Source: F23-D06 sp947167635 (lineage in GTDB: Bacteria; Bacteroidota; Bacteroidia; Bacteroidales; WCHB1-69). From it: a DNA stretch of 16,624 nt. The DNA lies in the NCBI GenBank assembly GCA_947167635.1, contig CAMVIT010000055.1:1-16624 (forward strand), written 5' to 3'. Position 1 is the stretch's first letter, and each line of letters opens with the position of its first letter. A program made the translations under genes and the position numbers. The notes beneath the pieces are model-generated. The model worked only from the letters and a program-made list of their open reading frames with translations. It did no database searches and was not told the origin of the DNA. Positions 13,739 through 16,624 of this stretch are shown piece by piece.

Positions 13739-16624
13739 AGTAACCTTTTTTTAATTTGCCGTTTTCATCATAATACAAAATGTCATCGTTGTTAATATAA
13801 AAATCAGGGAGGGCACCTTCGTCTTTGGCAAATTTCGTATATTGGATTTGAATCCGATAAGCAGTTTCAACATTGCCATTGATTTTCAATTTTACCTTAT
13901 TTATTTTCAGATGACTATCTTTCAACACGACCATTCCCAAAGCCGTTCGTTTTACTGAAAAAGAATTATCACCTGTCCTTGTAATGCTTTTCACACATTT
14001 TGCCACATCGTCAACACCTATTGCTTGAGCGAGTTCTTTGCCAGTAATAGATTCACCTTTTCCCATAGTGGACAACGCATCTGATAACTTCTGTTCTCTC
14101 GTCGGTTTCCCTTGAGGTAAAATAGGAGATGGTTGATTATCATGAGATAATTTATTAGTGGTTAAATTGTCAGCTACTATTTCCATCTCCTCCCCATTCG
14201 GATCCACCAGCTTCACCGGGTTGTCCGCACAATACACATACGGGCTCAGAGAAGGATATTTCGAAGCCATCGGATCCACACTCAGCCAGATGCTCAAATC
14301 GCTGCTGTAATACCGCGAACCAAAGTACGAGTACCCAGTCTCCGTATCCTTCTCCTTGGCACTAAACGTGTACATGGCACCAACGACCGTGTGCTGCTGG
14401 TTCACCAGGTCTTCACCAAATGGCAGGTAGTGGAGATGCTGGACAGCTTCACCGTTGGTGAACGTAATCCAACTGCTGCTCCCTAAGTGGTCGGGGTGGT
14501 AGAAATAGCGTTCATTCTCCAGGCTCTGAGATGCGTTCGTCAATTCGTAAAGATATGACAAAGGTGGGTACGCCCTCACCTCCTCCGCGTTCAGGCACTC
14601 GTAGATCACGTTTTGGGCGTGGTTCTTATTGGCAAATAACTTGTCGTGAACCTGAATGTCGTCAGCCAAAGGATGGCCAAGCTCCTGTAGTCCGCCGTTG
14701 CCCAGCTTGCTGGCAATGCGCTCGCTCTCGGCATAGTAGTGCTTGGTGTAGCCTTTAGGAGTGACAACCAAATAAGGGGATGCATATAGGGTAGCATTGT
14801 CCAGCTGGTAGAAATAACGCCATGTGCCACTAACATTCTGGTAAGTGTAGTCTCCCGTCTGTTTGTACGTTCTGTCGCCGTTGGCATCATACTGATAGAC
14901 TGACAGAGACCTGTCGTCCATCACTCCCTGTAGACGGTTCTGCTCATCCCAACAGAGGAAACGTTCCAAAGAGACAGCTGTGTTCTTATGGTATGTCATA
15001 TTCCCCTTGGCATCCCACTGGAAGAACTGTTGCGGACCGTTGTTGTCTATGTACGTCAGCGTATTGGGCTGGCTTGTATTCGTGTAGTGGTACATATTGT
15101 CATAGATGACCGAGTTGAATGAGTTTATCATAGGTGTCTGCGTCACAACACCAGCTGTTAAAGTTTTCCTGCCGATTCGACCGTTAAGATTATAACTCAT
15201 TTCCAGTTCATAGTTAGTGTTCGGGCTTCCAAGCCAATTGCCTTTCGAATATACCAGCCTGTACAGGTCGTCGTACGTATGTCGGTCATGATATTTACCA
15301 CCCAATCCGTTGGCAAGGATGCCTGCGGAATTATCAATGTCGGTGATGTTACTTACCGCATCGTAAGTGTAATCAATATTTTGCATAAGTTCGCTTAGCG
15401 TTGCTGTGTTGGCGGTATAAGACTGTAAATTTATGAGCCGTTGCAGAATATCATATTTGTAAAACGTTTTTGTGCCATTGCCATAATACACAGCCTTCTT
15501 CAGCTCAAATTCATTATAGTGAATGCTGTCGATGTATGGATAGGCGTTGTTCATCTTTGTGCCGGAGATGCTCTTCAGCATACCGCCGAGATTGTAGCCA
15601 TAGCTCACCACTTCCCCGTCGGGGTAGGTCATGCTCTGTATCCGGTTCCAGCTGTCGTATCCGAAATTCATTTTGAACGTATAGGTTTGGGGATCAAACG
15701 GAAGCGCAAAAGTACGAATATTTTCAATCACCTCACCCAGTTTCCCGTATTTGAAAGTTTGCCATCCGGAGGCATCCTCCTGCTTTGTCACCTTGCCCAC
15801 CGAGTTGTTGATCAGATTTGTGCTGTTGTACGTGCCATATTCATAATGCACGTTGTTGGCAGGATATTGGGAACAAAGAACATCTATCAGCTGGTTGTAA
15901 TAGTATCGGTATTCCAAGTGCTCCCCAGCAGCATTCTCATGATATATTAAATTTCCCGCCGGGTCATATTTGTATCGGTCATCACCAGCATCGGGATGCT
16001 TTCTGTGAACCAGTTGACCAACCATGTCATAGTCGTATGAAGTTTCGAAACCGTCAGGATCAGTACTCTTCTTGAGTTGGCCGATACAGTCATATTCAAA
16101 GGAGGTTTCTGAACCGTAAGGATCAATCTGCACTATCTGCTGTCCCATGGTACCCGTCAGCACTCTTACCTGGTTCCCTTTTGCATCTTTGGTGATGGTT
16201 CGCAAAAGAGTCTTGCCACCCCAAGACTCCACGCCGTAAGACATCACGGTGCTGTCTGAGGTGGGCAGTTTCAATTTAGTCTGACGATCCAAGATGTCAT
16301 ACCATGTGGCGGTTCGGGTTCCTGAGGAATAATAGGGATTGTAAGTGGCGAACAATGCAGTATCTTCTTTAAACGGATGGTATTGTTCGACCGTCCTGCC
16401 GAAACAGTCGTACTTCACCCTACCTGTCACCAAACTCCACTCATGTCCGTTAATTTCTGCGTCTTTTTTGGTCTGCATCATACGGCCAAGACCGTCTGTG
16501 ATTATCGTTGTCCTAATAGGGTTGCTTTGATGCTGGCAGTCGTAATGATAGGTGCAGGCATGGCTCTGTCCGCCGGGAGCGGTGATGTCCAGACTGCCGT
16601 AGTTTTTCGGGTGATACTCCATGC
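13731..16624 (-). CDS. RHS/YD-repeat polymorphic toxin, 5' end outside the window
   Basis: At least 963 residues are visible, and the frame is open at the window edge. The ATG at 16622 is probably internal, because RHS proteins normally carry much more N-terminal sequence. YD-type repeats run from about residue 36 (for example YDCFGRTVEQYHP, YDMVGQLVHRKHP, YDPAGNLIYHENAAG). They should form part of the beta-cage that encloses the toxin. The core from about 706 (YFYHPDHLGSSS) to 812 (VDPNGEE) is the conserved RHS-associated core. The variable tip is 813-963, with no catalytic motif recognised. The delivery route (type VI, type IX or other) cannot be told from this part. The stop overlaps the three-TM gene by 8 bases. 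Confidence 0.9.
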   Translation of the reverse strand, partial: MEYHPKNYGSLDITAPGGQSHACTYHYDCQHQSNPIRTTIITDGLGRMMQTKKDAEINGHEWSLVTGRVKYDCFGRTVEQYHPFKEDTALFATYNPYYSSGTRTATWYDILDRQTKLKLPTSDSTVMSYGVESWGGKTLLRTITKDAKGNQVRVLTGTMGQQIVQIDPYGSETSFEYDCIGQLKKSTDPDGFETSYDYDMVGQLVHRKHPDAGDDRYKYDPAGNLIYHENAAGEHLEYRYYYNQLIDVLCSQYPANNVHYEYGTYNSTNLINNSVGKVTKQEDASGWQTFKYGKLGEVIENIRTFALPFDPQTYTFKMNFGYDSWNRIQSMTYPDGEVVSYGYNLGGMLKSISGTKMNNAYPYIDSIHYNEFELKKAVYYGNGTKTFYKYDILQRLINLQSYTANTATLSELMQNIDYTYDAVSNITDIDNSAGILANGLGGKYHDRHTYDDLYRLVYSKGNWLGSPNTNYELEMSYNLNGRIGRKTLTAGVVTQTPMINSFNSVIYDNMYHYTNTSQPNTLTYIDNNGPQQFFQWDAKGNMTYHKNTAVSLERFLCWDEQNRLQGVMDDRSLSVYQYDANGDRTYKQTGDYTYQNVSGTWRYFYQLDNATLYASPYLVVTPKGYTKHYYAESERIASKLGNGGLQELGHPLADDIQVHDKLFANKNHAQNVIYECLNAEEVRAYPPLSYLYELTNASQSLENERYFYHPDHLGSSSWITFTNGEAVQHLHYLPFGEDLVNQQHTVVGAMYTFSAKEKDTETGYSYFGSRYYSSDLSIWLSVDPMASKYPSLSPYVYCADNPVKLVDPNGEEMEIVADNLTTNKLSHDNQPSPILPQGKPTREQKLSDALSTMGKGESITGKELAQAIGVDDVAKCVKSITRTGDNSFSVKRTALGMVVLKDSHLKINKVKLKINGNVETAYRIQIQYTKFAKDEGALPDFYINNDDILYYDENGKLKKGYYE
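14187..14372. repeat. RHS core segment, full-length copy
   Basis: The counterpart of the orphan segment at 12346-12531, within the 3' part of the RHS gene and in the same orientation. The encoded 62 residues end at VDPNGEE, after which the 151-residue tip (13734-14186) begins. Recombination here would delete about 1.84 kb and swap the tips. Confidence 0.85.

Overview
The window looks like Bacteroidota chromosome, most likely order Bacteroidales. The supporting signs are the lineage-restricted DUF4831 family, a Bacteroidetes-type LptE lipoprotein, promoters of the TAnnTTTG type, no Shine-Dalgarno sequences, and RHS proteins of the Bacteroidales type. Genus cannot be fixed from the sequence.

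Region 1 (1-6507, minus strand) is a compact housekeeping cluster. Transcribed right to left it holds a sigma-54 activator without a receiver domain, lptE, a small TPR-like protein, secG, a stem-loop, then tig-clpP-clpX. Together these genes cover outer-membrane LPS export, the Sec channel, ribosome-associated folding and ClpXP proteolysis. The 280 bases beyond clpX carry no gene, only nested direct and inverted repeats.

Region 2 (6508-10837) starts from a divergent promoter region of about 110 bases. It reads rightwards as one tightly spaced unit: a membrane zinc peptidase (YugP type), a secreted DUF4831 protein, a small lipoprotein, a YhcC-type radical SAM protein, and a YegS/LCB5-type lipid kinase that overlaps the radical SAM gene by ATGA.

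Region 3 (10838-16624, minus strand) is accessory DNA and the interesting part. At the right edge is the C-terminal 963 residues of a large RHS/YD-repeat protein with an unrecognised 151-residue tip. It overlaps a three-TM protein, followed by a secreted protein. Then comes a second, orphan RHS tip cassette: a 62-codon stub of the RHS core fused to a metzincin-like protease tip (HEIGHLMGLRH plus a Met-turn). Its likely immunity gene begins 1 base after the toxin stop but is out of frame at an A8 tract.

The orphan cassette is bracketed by two direct copies of a 72-bp element. Each copy contains two hairpins with different stems but the same 9-base loop, GCCGTAGGT. The layout suggests a tip-switching reservoir of the polymorphic toxin kind, with modules separated by a dispersed structured repeat. 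No tRNA, rRNA, CRISPR array or transposase was seen.
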